Both the position numbers and the translations under genes were made by a program. The notes below the pieces were generated by a model. That model saw only the letters and a program-made list of their open reading frames with translations, was not told where the DNA came from and made no database searches. Below, piece after piece: positions 27,645 to 37,193 of a stretch of DNA of 64,000 nt. Position 1 is the first letter of the stretch; each line of letters opens with the position of its first letter. The stretch is from Pontibacter sp. G13. Its GTDB lineage: Bacteria > Bacteroidota > Bacteroidia > J057. Location of the stretch: positions 7,192,001-7,256,000 of the forward strand of contig NZ_CP134696.1 of NCBI RefSeq assembly GCF_031851795.1, written 5' to 3'.

Positions 27645-27805
27645 GAGAATGCGCGGCTAAATAGGTAAAAGAGAACAATCAGAACCACGAGTTCAGCTAA
27701 TACGAAGGTATAGAGATGTTTCCAGGTCTTGAACATGGGAAACATCTTGCGCAATTCGGCATCCTCATCATCTGGATGGGAAGAAGGAGATGGGTGTTCT
27801 TGCAT
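27641..27805 (-). CDS. Small membrane protein coupled to the symporter, 54 aa
   Basis: The protein has a hydrophilic acidic N-terminus (MQEHPSPSSHPDDEDAELRK) and one C-terminal transmembrane helix (YTFVLAELVVLIVLFYLFS). Its stop overlaps the symporter start (ATGA-type overlap), suggesting an accessory subunit or a product needed in equal amounts. I chose ATG 27805; ten more codons are open upstream, but they run into the terminator hairpin at 27821-27850. The partner role is an inference from the coupling. Confidence 0.72.
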   Translation of the reverse strand: MQEHPSPSSHPDDEDAELRKMFPMFKTWKHLYTFVLAELVVLIVLFYLFSRAFS

Positions 27806-27820
27806 CGTGAGTAGCATAAA

Positions 27821-27850
27821 AGGCCCTCTCGGCATGTACCGAGAGGGCTT
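27821..27850 (-). terminator. Rho-independent terminator of the PIG-L gene
   Basis: A 12-bp stem (AGGCCCTCTCGG / CCGAGAGGGCTT, one mismatch) with a 6-base loop begins 5 bases past the PIG-L stop. On the minus strand it is followed by TTTTATG. Confidence 0.8.
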
Positions 27851-27854
27851 TGTG

Positions 27855-30338
27855 TTATTGTCCGAGTGAGATCAAGTTGACGAATAGTCTGTATGCTCCG
27901 GGCACACCGGCAGGAAGCTCGCGGAACATGGACAGGCCCGTATAGACAAAATACCCGTCTCCATATTTGGTTACAAGCAAAGAGCCCTGAGTTGGGGTTT
28001 CGCCTGGGTCTGAGAATTCCAACAGAGGCGTGTAGGCATCATCCCAGCTACTTGGGAAGTAGAGGCCGCGCTCTTGAATCCAACCATCGAAATCTGCTTC
28101 GGTAATCTTGTTGGGCGTGTTGAATGCAGGGTGATCCGGCACAAGGAAAGTAGGCGTTGCTTCCTCCTTCGTCACGCGATTGCGGGAAAGGGTCAACGGA
28201 TAAGGTCCCGGTTGGCGAGTGCTCAGGTCGTAGGTAGTGTTGTATTGAACAAGGTAAGTGCCTCCCTGCTGGACATATTGGAAGATGATTTCCTGTAAGT
28301 AAGGCATCTTCTTGTTCTTGTTGTAGGCGCGAATTCCGGCGATAACCGCATCATACTGGGTGAGGTTGTCTAGGGTAATATCGGCATTGGACAAGAGATC
28401 GACCTGATAGCCAATCGCTTCGAGACAGGTTGGGATTTCGTCTCCTGATCCGACAATGTATCCGATTTTTTCACCTTTTTTCTTGAGATCTACCCGCACC
28501 AATTCCGAAACAGAGGGATAGAAGACCATCTGGGTGGGAATGTGGCCATAGGCGATTTCCAATTGACTGTAGGCTCCTTCAAATCCGCCTGTGGAAACGA
28601 TCGCTTTCAAAGAACCGCTACTCTGATTGGAAGAAGGCGTCAATTTGATTTTTCCTTTTCTTTCTTGGCCTGCCTGATCAAAAGAAAACGTCATGGAAGC
28701 AGGTTCAACGGTCCAGCCCTTGGGTACTTCGAAGGTGACTTCTGCTTCGGCCATCGCTGCGAATGATTTCACCTGAATATCAATATCCTGAGGTGTGTTG
28801 TCCGCAAATAGGTAGCTGTTGTCGGAGAAATTCACCGTTACAGGCGGGGCGATATTGAAGGGGCGGTATAGCTCTCCCACTGCGCGGTCTACGTACGGAT
28901 GCGTAACGGGAAGTGCATACTCGATCACGGTTCCGTCGAAATCAAGCTCTACTGTGGCGTTCAATACAGGTGGATTTTCTGGCAAGCCAATCAGGTTGCG
29001 GTCGTCCACATCGAAAATGCCTTTTGCTTGTGGTTTTCTGAGCCAGTAAGGTTGGCTGATCGCGACCCCATCCATTTTGAGTGTCCGCTTGAATTGCTCC
29101 ACGTCCATGTTGGTGACCAGCTCCTTGTTGGGGGTGAAGTCTTCCATTCCTGCTCCGAGCTGAATGCGTTTCAGCGTGACTTTTCCGGGATTGCGCTTGA
29201 GGATCTTGACCGTGAAGTCTGCGCTATCGCCCATTGCCACTACGGGAAGTTCGGAGTCCAACTCCATCCAGATTCCTGCGCATTGGAGGATCAGTTCGCG
29301 TACAGCTTTCCTTTTTTGCTCGTACCAATATCCCTTTTTGCCATCCATTTTGTGGTAGAATTCCAGCAAGCCGGGGACACTGGCTTCGGGTTGTGTGGGA
29401 TTGAATCGGTTGAAAAGGTCTTTGGCTAGCATGTCCAATTCCCCTTCGCCGAGGCGATTCCAAGTGGATTCGATCCCATCAAACAGATCCTCTGAAGCTT
29501 CGTCTCCCAATTCATGCTGGAGGTATTCCATCATGGAGCCACGCCATTTGGCTACTCCGAATGCCTGACATTTGTGCATGCTTCGGGCTTCCGCGGCAAT
29601 TTCCCCATAGCTTTTTCCGAGGAGGGGATCGTATTGGCCAATGTCCACGCTCAAGGTGTGGGAGAAGTCATAGCTCTCGTCACGGTAAGGTTGCCAAGTA
29701 TTCCAAAGGAGGCGTTTGGCTTGCCAGATTCCGACCTTATCCAATTGATCTGGATAGGAATTGGGATCTGCTGCAAGATGGAAAGCTTCCTGTGCAAGCA
29801 TGGCAGAAGAGGTGTGATGGCCATGGCCGCCGCCGCCCTTTTCTGGACCGGGGAATCTCGTGACAATCACATCTGGCTGGAATTTGCGGATGGCCCATAC
29901 TACATCGCTCAAAACCTTGTCCTTGTCCCAAATTTCGAGGGTTTCTTCTGGGCCCTTGGAGTACCCGAAGTCATATGCGCGGGAGAACATCTGCTCGCCT
30001 CCATCTGTGCGACGTGCAGCGAGGAGTTCCTGTGTTCTGAGAATTCCCAAAGATGGCCCTTTCTCATCTCCGATCAGGTTTTGTCCGCCATCTCCTCGTG
30101 TGAGGGAAAGATAGGCTGTACGGTATCCTCGGCCCTTGGCGAGCCATGCGATCAGCCGGGTATTCTCATCGTCGGGGTGAGCGGCCACATAGAGGACGGA
30201 ACCCAATACATCCAATTGCCCTAGTTCGTGCTGAATCTGGGCAGCACTGGCAGGCGGCATCGGTGCTTGGGCGATTGCTTGTAGGTGGAGAACCCCCAAG
30301 CATAAAACGGTGATAATTCGGAAGATGGTAGAATTCAT
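27855..30338 (-). CDS. Secreted PIG-L family deacetylase, 827 aa
   Basis: PIG-L/LmbE enzymes are zinc-dependent deacetylases of N-acetyl sugars and related amides. After a signal peptide (MNSTIFRIITVLCLGVLHLQ), the N-terminal catalytic domain shows the zinc motif YVAAHPDDENTRL, then SLTRGDGGQNLIG, RRTDGGEQMFSRAYDFG and the second zinc segment GGGGHGHHTSS. The C-terminal 500 residues add beta-sandwich domains (GKVTLKRIQLGAGMEDF; TFEVPKGWTVEPASMTF) and a ThuA-like Rossmann segment near the end (YDAVIAGIRAYNKN, VQQGGTYLVQYNTTYD). This long architecture is common in Bacteroidota. The substrate is unknown. ATG 30338 gives the cleaner leader; the frame also opens at 30365. The symporter pair follows after a terminator. 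Confidence 0.88.
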   Translation of the reverse strand: MNSTIFRIITVLCLGVLHLQAIAQAPMPPASAAQIQHELGQLDVLGSVLYVAAHPDDENTRLIAWLAKGRGYRTAYLSLTRGDGGQNLIGDEKGPSLGILRTQELLAARRTDGGEQMFSRAYDFGYSKGPEETLEIWDKDKVLSDVVWAIRKFQPDVIVTRFPGPEKGGGGHGHHTSSAMLAQEAFHLAADPNSYPDQLDKVGIWQAKRLLWNTWQPYRDESYDFSHTLSVDIGQYDPLLGKSYGEIAAEARSMHKCQAFGVAKWRGSMMEYLQHELGDEASEDLFDGIESTWNRLGEGELDMLAKDLFNRFNPTQPEASVPGLLEFYHKMDGKKGYWYEQKRKAVRELILQCAGIWMELDSELPVVAMGDSADFTVKILKRNPGKVTLKRIQLGAGMEDFTPNKELVTNMDVEQFKRTLKMDGVAISQPYWLRKPQAKGIFDVDDRNLIGLPENPPVLNATVELDFDGTVIEYALPVTHPYVDRAVGELYRPFNIAPPVTVNFSDNSYLFADNTPQDIDIQVKSFAAMAEAEVTFEVPKGWTVEPASMTFSFDQAGQERKGKIKLTPSSNQSSGSLKAIVSTGGFEGAYSQLEIAYGHIPTQMVFYPSVSELVRVDLKKKGEKIGYIVGSGDEIPTCLEAIGYQVDLLSNADITLDNLTQYDAVIAGIRAYNKNKKMPYLQEIIFQYVQQGGTYLVQYNTTYDLSTRQPGPYPLTLSRNRVTKEEATPTFLVPDHPAFNTPNKITEADFDGWIQERGLYFPSSWDDAYTPLLEFSDPGETPTQGSLLVTKYGDGYFVYTGLSMFRELPAGVPGAYRLFVNLISLGQ

Positions 30339-30432
30339 GCGAGGTCTTGCGCGATTGATATTCATTGTCGAAACAACGAATATAGGCAGGCTGAATCCAT
30401 TTTGGAAATTCTACCGGACGCGAATAAACCCA

Positions 30433-30463
30433 AACGGCCTGCTCTGAATGGGAGCAGGCCGTT
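30433..30463 (-). terminator. Rho-independent terminator
   Basis: A 12-bp perfect stem (AACGGCCTGCTC / GAGCAGGCCGTT) with a short loop is followed on the minus strand by TGGGTTTATT. It lies about 85 bases past the stop of the T9SS protein gene at 30550. Confidence 0.65.
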
Positions 30464-30549
30464 GCTGTTGCTGAATGTGCCTTGAGCCTGTCTAACCGGG
30501 GAAATTATCCCCCAGACTTGGACATCATATAGGCTTTTGTTTAACGTTT

Positions 30550-31635
30550 CTATTCCTTCTGGAAAATCTGCGTACTCTGCCGTTGCCCGGATTCATCGGA
30601 CAATTGCAGGAGGTAAGTGCCTTCTGAAAGATCCGCGATAGGAATCATGACATGGGGTTGCAAAAATGTGAGATCAGATTTTGTATAGACGGTCCTTCCA
30701 CTTAAGTCCATGATTTTTAGGTCAAACTCAATATCTGCACCGACTGTGGATTCGATGTTCACGAAGTGATGAGCCGGATTGGGATACAAAGTCAAGGCAA
30801 AATCAAATTCTTGAGAAACCAAGATTTGACGAACCTCAGAATAGTCGGACGCTCCATCTATGTCAATCTGACGAAGGCGATAGTATTGAATGCCGGGTTT
30901 GGCGTCGCGATCCATGAAGGCATATTCACTGATTTCCTGCGTGGTTCCTTTGCCGGGAGTTCTGCCAATTTCCATAAAGCTGATTCCATCCAAGCTTCGC
31001 TCGATCTCGAACTCCGCATTGTTGGATTCAGAAGCCGTACTCCAGTTGAGTTGAACCATGCCACTTCCCACCTGGTGGGCATCGAAAGAAAGCCACTCGA
31101 CAGGGAAGGTGCTACCTCCTTCGTATACGCTGTAGCCAATCTCCGAAGGAACCATGTCCCGAATGTTGTTGGCGGGATTTTCGGCTAGGCTCTCTTGGTA
31201 ATAGGAAGAAGTGCCCGTGGTATTGAACACGACGCTCAAAACCAAGGTCGGAACTCCTGAGTACGGCTTGATCGCCACGGGATTGGGCGTGAAATAGCTG
31301 TGTCCATATTGAAATCGCCGATCGTAGTTGACGGCATCGTAGGTGTTGGAGACAGCAGAATTACCCTTATATTGAATGAAATTATTGCCCCATACATTTT
31401 CAAACATGGAATAATTCACTTCGGAGTATGTCGCCGTGGCAGATTGATAGGCGATGGACATATTCACCGATCCCACGTTGATGTTCGCATTGGTGGTATT
31501 GATCATGTATACCTTGACGGTATCCGTGTCAATTCCCTTGAAGACCTGATAGCCAACCGCCAAGGTCGGAAGTTGGGCCTGAAGATTAACAGCGGTAAAG
31601 ATGAGAAAGGAAAGAACGATCGTAAAGCTTTTCAT
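30550..31635 (-). CDS. Secreted protein with cohesin-like N-domain and T9SS type A sorting domain
   Basis: The 361-aa protein has a signal peptide (MKSFTIVLSFLIFTAVNLQAQ). Residues about 25-160 form a beta-rich domain (DTVKVYMINTTNANINVGSV, VNMSIAYQ, VPTLVLSVVFNTTG) that resembles cohesin-type sandwiches. A fibronectin-like segment follows (VEWLSFDAHQVGSGMVQLNW, STASESNNAEFEIERS, YYRLRQIDIDGASDYSEV), and then a Por-type sorting domain (LYPNPAHHFVNIES, DLSGRTVYTKSD, LSEGTYLLQLSD). Type IX secretion is expected. The neighbour just upstream on the same strand ends in dockerin-like loops. The cohesin resemblance is by eye only. Confidence 0.75.
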   Translation of the reverse strand: MKSFTIVLSFLIFTAVNLQAQLPTLAVGYQVFKGIDTDTVKVYMINTTNANINVGSVNMSIAYQSATATYSEVNYSMFENVWGNNFIQYKGNSAVSNTYDAVNYDRRFQYGHSYFTPNPVAIKPYSGVPTLVLSVVFNTTGTSSYYQESLAENPANNIRDMVPSEIGYSVYEGGSTFPVEWLSFDAHQVGSGMVQLNWSTASESNNAEFEIERSLDGISFMEIGRTPGKGTTQEISEYAFMDRDAKPGIQYYRLRQIDIDGASDYSEVRQILVSQEFDFALTLYPNPAHHFVNIESTVGADIEFDLKIMDLSGRTVYTKSDLTFLQPHVMIPIADLSEGTYLLQLSDESGQRQSTQIFQKE

Positions 31636-31704
31636 AATCCTATGATTTGAGGCGTACCCGAAATGGCTGAAATTCCGGGTACGCAGAAGATAGGTTCAAA
31701 AGGG

Positions 31705-34626
31705 TTAGTTACTCGGAGCGTGTGAGTAGATGAAATAGTTGTTGATGACGAACTGGAAGTCGGAAGCCGTCGTGACGGACGACAGGTCCACATCGGTAGA
31801 CCGATACCCACTCCAATAGTATCTGAAAATCACCCACTGGAAATCGGAAGTGTTGACGACACCTGATGCATCCGAATCCCCCGTGTACATCGCATATTGC
31901 CCATTGCTGAGTAGCTTCATAGGCCCATTGGTGATATATGAAACCGATCTAGCTTGATCACTCCCTGTGGTAAAGTCGTAGACAATCGTCCTGCCGACCG
32001 TACTCAGGCGGGTTGAACTCATGACATCCAAATGGTTTCTGCTTCGAATCACCAAAAAGTAATTGGACGGATCTTCCACAGGGAGTTCAATTGGCGAGAA
32101 TCCATCGAGATCTACGATATCCCCATTGTGGTTGACAAAAGCTGCTTGGCGATAAGAGGCCCCGCTATATGCAGACGTTCGAAGCTCCACAAGTACCCAA
32201 TCCACAATGGAATCATTTGGGATTTCAGTCACCCAGTCATTTCCATAATAGTACCATGGATACCCCCAGAATGGCTGTGAGGTGGCTAGTATGCCCTGTG
32301 AGTTCAGCGTCGTCTTCATCTTCCCTGTCCAAGGCTGAAAAGCTCCTTCCAGCATGACCTTTGCGGAAAGTGCTGGTTCTCCGGCACAATAGGTTTCCTC
32401 GTTGACCGTCGTGGAGGTCAATTGCATGTCTCCCGAGAGCTCTCCTGAAACGGAGAATTTCCCAAAAAGCCCCATTACTTCGGATTGGAATCCTGCCTCG
32501 TACCCGTATTGAAGTCCAGCGTTGGGGTCCTGTACAGAAACGGCCAATGACAGACTCTTTCCGCTGAATGAACCTTGACCCAAGAATTGACTGTTGATAT
32601 CATCCAATTCGTAGAAATCCCAAGTATTTTGGAAACTGCTACTACCGTATGAGCTTCCTCCCTGAGATTCCCACTGCGAGGCCCTCACCCGGTTTTGGAA
32701 GGTCAGGTTGATCTCCCAGATTTTATTCGGATCGAAGTTGTTGACAATGGTACCAGAGATCGTCATCGTTCCATCTGCAAATACCGTTAGGGCATTTGCT
32801 CCTCCATCCAGCGAGTAACTTCCATCTGGCAACAAAAAGTTGGCATTCGGGTCCAACTCAGCCACCGATTCAATGGTCGGATCGATGATCACGGAAACCA
32901 CATTGCTGGTATAGTAGTCTTCACATCCTTCGACTTGGGCACAACGCACATAGTAGGTCGTGGTGCTAACAGATTGCGGATCGTAGTCCTTGTTGTCGGC
33001 CCCGGGAATGATCGTCCATCTGCTGAAAGGCAGATCTGGATCTTCGCTGGACATCCAGAAATAATTGATCGTGCCAGATCCTGATGCCAATGAAGTATTC
33101 ACGAAGTCTGCCGGATACACAGGCGAACTACAGGCAAATTCCCCACCTGAGATCGTTCCTGCATCGGTGATCTCGCAAACTGGTGCAGATCCGGGTCGAG
33201 TGCCTGGTTCAGGAAGTGTGCAGTATCCTGCGGCATAATTGGTTTGGACTTCTGATTCTGTGAGGGCTTTGCTGTAGATGGCCACCATGTACATGGTGCC
33301 CTTGAAATCCCGATTGTTGGTGATTTCATTGCCGATAGCAAGTTTGTATTTGCTATTGGTACTCCAATTGCCCAAGCCCCCAATACGAGTTCCCGACTCG
33401 ACCTTTACGCCATCGACATACAGTGCTTCGTTGCCATTGTCATCCAGCGTATAAACTACGTGCTGGACTTGGTCCATCTGGACCGTGTGGTTTTCCTGAA
33501 GCATGGGGTAGCCATTTGAGCTGCCTCCGTACCATTTGTCATTGGTGCGTACCAAGGCCCCGTATCCAGAATTGGTGTGGCCCAAGGTGAAGTTCCGCTG
33601 TCCCGTATTTCGGGAGAATGAAACAATTCGGTAGAAATTGGACGACCCATACCCCCCACATCTGCTGCGTTCAGGAGAAACCCATGCCTCCAGAGTTACC
33701 TCATTGGTGGATTTGAGCGCGTTGATGATCTTGGATGGATTTCCACTAGATTTGGCGATGGTCCCATACTTGAATCTAGCTCCGTCACAGGGCTCATCCG
33801 ATACATAAGACGGATTGGAAATTGGTAGATTCAACGGGGTTCCATAGCCTGAGACATCTTTCAAAACCCCTCCTGAAAGGTCGGAAAAGTCGTAAAGTGC
33901 GATCAGATCTCCTGAATCGCGAACCTCTTCTGTTCCCATCAGATGGTCGAACATGTTGTCGAATAGCTCCCAGCCATTCTTCCGGAAATATCCCGGCGTA
34001 CTGAGTCCATGGAAATAGCCAATCCGTGGACCTGGAGCTGACATGCCATTCATCTGATCCCCTTTGTCATAGGAAAAGATGACCGGATACATTTGCGAAT
34101 ATCCATAGGTTGCCACTACATCGGCAGATGCGGTGGGAATGCCCCATGAAATGGACGAACACCAATAGGTCACCTTTAGATATCCATCTCGGAATCCGTT
34201 GGCGATGGGATGGGTGTCATCCGCAATGTAAATGTACTTGGTGAACAGTGAATAGCCTGCCTTGTAGGGGCCGTTTACAACCATCTTCATGTCGTCATAA
34301 AGATCGGGGTCGGAAACGATGACAGGCTGTGGGACATCCTTGAACATCCCTTGGATGGCATTTGCGTCAGCCGTGGCAGAAATCAAAATGATGTCAATTC
34401 CGGCTGTGTCGGAAATGGAGACAGGACTGGTGGGCCCTCCTTTGGTCGTGACGAAAAACCCATTAGCGGTGAGTTGATCGTGCATAGCTTGATCGGCGGT
34501 GCCTAGGTAGGTGGCATTTGCGCCGGAAATGAATAAAACAGATTGCCCAAATAGGGGCGCGGTAAATAAACAGGTTACAAATAAGCAGGCTAGTTGAAAA
34601 CATCTAGTAAACAAAAAAGAACGCAT
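31705..34626 (-). CDS. Large secreted LamG-domain protein with C-terminal dockerin-like EF loops
   Basis: The 973-aa protein has a signal peptide (RCFQLACLFVTCLFTAPLFG). A Rossmann-like N-terminal domain follows (VLFISGANATYLGTADQAM, IDIILISATADANAI, about 30-225). Then comes a LamG/concanavalin-like domain (about 245-480, STNEVTLEAWVSPERS, YVDGVKVESGTRIG), an Ig/SprB-like segment (YYVRCAQVEGCEDYYTSN) and a beta-rich region. The last 60 residues hold two 12-residue calcium-type loops, DSDASGVVNTSD and DVDLSSVTTASD, each followed by FQ(W/F)VI, like the duplicated F-hand of type I dockerins. No standard T9SS sorting domain is visible. I chose ATG 34626 because it gives the tighter leader. Function unknown; it may bind the neighbouring cohesin-like protein. 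Confidence 0.78.
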   Translation of the reverse strand: MRSFLFTRCFQLACLFVTCLFTAPLFGQSVLFISGANATYLGTADQAMHDQLTANGFFVTTKGGPTSPVSISDTAGIDIILISATADANAIQGMFKDVPQPVIVSDPDLYDDMKMVVNGPYKAGYSLFTKYIYIADDTHPIANGFRDGYLKVTYWCSSISWGIPTASADVVATYGYSQMYPVIFSYDKGDQMNGMSAPGPRIGYFHGLSTPGYFRKNGWELFDNMFDHLMGTEEVRDSGDLIALYDFSDLSGGVLKDVSGYGTPLNLPISNPSYVSDEPCDGARFKYGTIAKSSGNPSKIINALKSTNEVTLEAWVSPERSRCGGYGSSNFYRIVSFSRNTGQRNFTLGHTNSGYGALVRTNDKWYGGSSNGYPMLQENHTVQMDQVQHVVYTLDDNGNEALYVDGVKVESGTRIGGLGNWSTNSKYKLAIGNEITNNRDFKGTMYMVAIYSKALTESEVQTNYAAGYCTLPEPGTRPGSAPVCEITDAGTISGGEFACSSPVYPADFVNTSLASGSGTINYFWMSSEDPDLPFSRWTIIPGADNKDYDPQSVSTTTYYVRCAQVEGCEDYYTSNVVSVIIDPTIESVAELDPNANFLLPDGSYSLDGGANALTVFADGTMTISGTIVNNFDPNKIWEINLTFQNRVRASQWESQGGSSYGSSSFQNTWDFYELDDINSQFLGQGSFSGKSLSLAVSVQDPNAGLQYGYEAGFQSEVMGLFGKFSVSGELSGDMQLTSTTVNEETYCAGEPALSAKVMLEGAFQPWTGKMKTTLNSQGILATSQPFWGYPWYYYGNDWVTEIPNDSIVDWVLVELRTSAYSGASYRQAAFVNHNGDIVDLDGFSPIELPVEDPSNYFLVIRSRNHLDVMSSTRLSTVGRTIVYDFTTGSDQARSVSYITNGPMKLLSNGQYAMYTGDSDASGVVNTSDFQWVIFRYYWSGYRSTDVDLSSVTTASDFQFVINNYFIYSHAPSN

Positions 34627-35133
34627 GATGGTGAGCAGTTTGTTCTTTTTGTCCATTTACTCAGCGAATGCTGAATGAACCTCCCCAAATCTGCCAAGAA
34701 TGGGGCAGATCAACAATCTCAGATGTGTGAATGGTTAGGATTTTGAATTGTTCTTATTATGCGAATCATCACCTTTCGGAAAATATCAATTCCATGATTG
34801 GTCCTGCTGCTGCGATGCCTGCATGTAAAGAGGATCATGCCTCATGTATCCCGTTCGCATACCGAATTGCAGGAGATCATTAACGAACGCTGATATTCAA
34901 GGGTATCAGGTTGATATGCAAGCACTTTGTTTTTGTAGGGAAATATTTTTACAGGCTAAATAATTAACGGATTCTATAATCTGATCAGCTTTAAGCATGA
35001 AGTTCTCGTTTCTATGAATCTTGATTTCGCAGGAAAATCAGGCTGTTTTCAGAGGGAAAGATTTCGCGAAAAGGCAAAGCCCTGTGTTTTGCGCGAACGG
35101 TTTTTTCATTTGGGTGAATCAAGGAGGGGAAAT
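34627..35133. other. Intergenic stretch without recognisable gene
   Basis: About 500 bases, AT-rich in 34880-35050, lie upstream of the large LamG gene and downstream of the outer-membrane barrel gene. I see no reading frame with coding character, no repeat-family copy and no RNA signature. It probably contains the LamG gene promoter and leader. Confidence 0.5.
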
Positions 35134-35168
35134 GGGACCAAACAGCCTTAGGTAGCCAATTTGGTCCC
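35134..35168 (-). terminator. Probable terminator of the export operon
   Basis: A 9-bp perfect stem (GGGACCAAA / TTTGGTCCC) with a 17-base inner segment follows the stop of the barrel gene by 6 bases. The trailing T tract on the minus strand is weak (ATTTCCCC). Confidence 0.5.
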
Positions 35169-35174
35169 TTTGTT

Positions 35175-36434
35175 TCAAAAGCTCCATTTCAATCGCACAA
35201 AGATCGAGCTGGACAATGGGCTGAATGAACCGTCCAATTGAGCAAAGTACAATTGCCCGATTCCGTCCAAATCCCAGTTTTCCTTGATGGAGTAGGTGAG
35301 GGAAGGATTGATGATAAGCTGATGATCTAGCGTCATGGGACCATCCAAGCCATACATGATGCCGATACCTCCCGTGAAGATTGGGGAAAAACTACCAGAT
35401 GCCACTCCGAAAAAGGTCCATTGCGCTGGAAACAGGTTCCTGGCAGATGGTTGGGCAGTCACCAAAATAGGACCGGGTACATCGCCTGCCCCGGAGGTGT
35501 TGAATACTCGATTTCCGTTGGAATTGTACAGGACAGAGAATGTGGTGAAAAGCCCACTGCCGACCCCGAACATGTATTCAACCGAAGCTGTCGCACTCAA
35601 GGAGGCCACGGTGTCCCAAACAGCCGTCCTGCCATCTAGCGGAAGGAACCCTGTCACCTCTCCTTTGAATCCGGCTCCGCCAATCGCACCATCCCATCCA
35701 CCACCAATCGCAATATCGCCTTCGAAGTACCCTCCCAAAAACTGGATATCGTACGCTTTTTTGTTGAAACGATATAGGGCTGCTACGGTCGTGCTCGTGT
35801 CTGCATCCCCCGGGGCAATGGCCAATTCTACATGGGATAGTACGCCTGTGTAGTACAAAACCCTGACTGCGTCTGTGCCCGGGCGCTCCTCGTAGTCAAA
35901 GTCAAAATAATTGAATGCATTGAAGAGATCGTTGGGGTTCCAAATGGTATTGATGCCCCAATTGATTCGCTGGCGGCCCGCGGTGATTTCCCATTTTTCG
36001 CCCTCGTACCGAATGTAGGCCCGATCGAATACCGTCGTAAGTGCCCAATAGTTGTTGTCAAACCAAACAACCGAGAGGTCCAGTAATCCATTGTTCTGAA
36101 CCACCAAATCCGCAAAATTTGGATTGGTCCTGACTTGATCCCCATAAAACAATCGATTCCGGGCACTTATGGAAAAGTTCCATCTCTCGGAAGGATCGTA
36201 CGTCAAATCCAGACGATTGTGGAATTCGTGATCGATAATGGGTTGTTTGAGTCCGCCGATAAGATCTGGATTGGGGACTGAATAGGTTTCCAGAAATTTG
36301 ACATAGCCACTCAGCTGGAGTTTTTTGATCTCCTCGCTGGATTGCCCCAAGGCTGAAGAAAAGGAAAGGCACAGCAGGCATATAGCGATCCCACGGGCAA
36401 TATTTGTTGCCGGGGAACTGAAAATTCCAGACAT
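35175..36434 (-). CDS. Outer-membrane beta-barrel protein, DUF1302-like
   Basis: The 419-aa protein has a signal peptide (ARGIAICLLCLSFSSALGQ), alternating amphipathic strands throughout and a C-terminal aromatic ending (IFVRLKWSF), the usual barrel-assembly signal. The segment AGRQRINWGINTIWNPNDLF resembles DUF1302-type barrels, which in other bacteria sit beside lipid-export machines with LolA-like partners. It is the last gene of a minus-strand run that includes an ABC ATPase, two permeases, a LolA-like protein and a TetR regulator, so it may be the outer-membrane end of that exporter. Its substrate is unknown. Confidence 0.8.
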   Translation of the reverse strand: MSGIFSSPATNIARGIAICLLCLSFSSALGQSSEEIKKLQLSGYVKFLETYSVPNPDLIGGLKQPIIDHEFHNRLDLTYDPSERWNFSISARNRLFYGDQVRTNPNFADLVVQNNGLLDLSVVWFDNNYWALTTVFDRAYIRYEGEKWEITAGRQRINWGINTIWNPNDLFNAFNYFDFDYEERPGTDAVRVLYYTGVLSHVELAIAPGDADTSTTVAALYRFNKKAYDIQFLGGYFEGDIAIGGGWDGAIGGAGFKGEVTGFLPLDGRTAVWDTVASLSATASVEYMFGVGSGLFTTFSVLYNSNGNRVFNTSGAGDVPGPILVTAQPSARNLFPAQWTFFGVASGSFSPIFTGGIGIMYGLDGPMTLDHQLIINPSLTYSIKENWDLDGIGQLYFAQLDGSFSPLSSSIFVRLKWSF

Positions 36435-36478
36435 GATGTTGAAAGTTAAGGGCCAGGAGGAGATCCCGGCCCATAGGT

Positions 36479-37171
36479 TTATGCGTGTACGGTCTTGGTT
36501 TCGTCTTTGACGATCACGCCATCGTCAATGGTGATCACTCTTCGGGCTCTGTCGATCACCCGCTGGTCGTGGGTGGAAAACACAAAGGTCATGTTTTCTC
36601 GCTGATTCAATTCCACCATGATATCCAGCAATTGATTGGTGGAAGCAGAGTCCAAGTTCGCAGTGGGTTCATCCGCCAAGACGAATCTAGGGTGAGAGGC
36701 CAATGCACGGGCTACGGCCACCCGCTGTTGTTGACCGCCAGACATTTGACCCGGTCTTCGATTGATCTGGTCTCCGAGCCCGACTTCTTCCAGCAATTCG
36801 ATGGCTCGTTGTTCGCGTTGGGCTTTGGGCTGATTTTGGAGCAACATGACGAATGCGACATTCTCTTTGGCCGTCAGTACCGGAATCAGGTTGTAGGCCT
36901 GGAAAACAAAGCCAATGTGATGCAGGCGAAAGTCGATCAATTGATTGTTGGATAGGTTGGTGATGTTTTCTCCGCCGACGAAGATTTCTCCCGCAGTGGG
37001 GGTATCCAACCCTCCGATCATATTGAGCAAGGTGGTTTTGCCTGATCCGGAGGGGCCTACCACGGCAGTGAATTCTCCTTCCTGAATATGAAGGCTCACA
37101 CCATTGACCGCGTGTACAGGAACCGCGCCCTCGTAGGTCTTGTGTATGTTATGGGTCTCAATGACATTCAT
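36479..37171 (-). CDS. ABC transporter ATPase, LolD/MacB type
   Basis: The 230-aa ATPase has Walker A GPSGSGKTTLLN, Q-loop GFVFQAYNLIP, signature MSGGQQQRVAVARAL, Walker B VLADEPTANLD and H-loop FVFSTHD. The pattern matches the LolD/MacB group, which powers lipoprotein release or mechanotransmission rather than transmembrane translocation. I chose ATG 37171 (MNVIETHNIHKTY); a TTG three codons earlier is also in frame. It lies 22 bases after a FtsX-type permease gene and 44 bases before the outer-membrane barrel gene. Confidence 0.93.
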   Translation of the reverse strand: MNVIETHNIHKTYEGAVPVHAVNGVSLHIQEGEFTAVVGPSGSGKTTLLNMIGGLDTPTAGEIFVGGENITNLSNNQLIDFRLHHIGFVFQAYNLIPVLTAKENVAFVMLLQNQPKAQREQRAIELLEEVGLGDQINRRPGQMSGGQQQRVAVARALASHPRFVLADEPTANLDSASTNQLLDIMVELNQRENMTFVFSTHDQRVIDRARRVITIDDGVIVKDETKTVHA

Positions 37172-37193
37172 GACAGTCAAATTGTAGGTTGAA

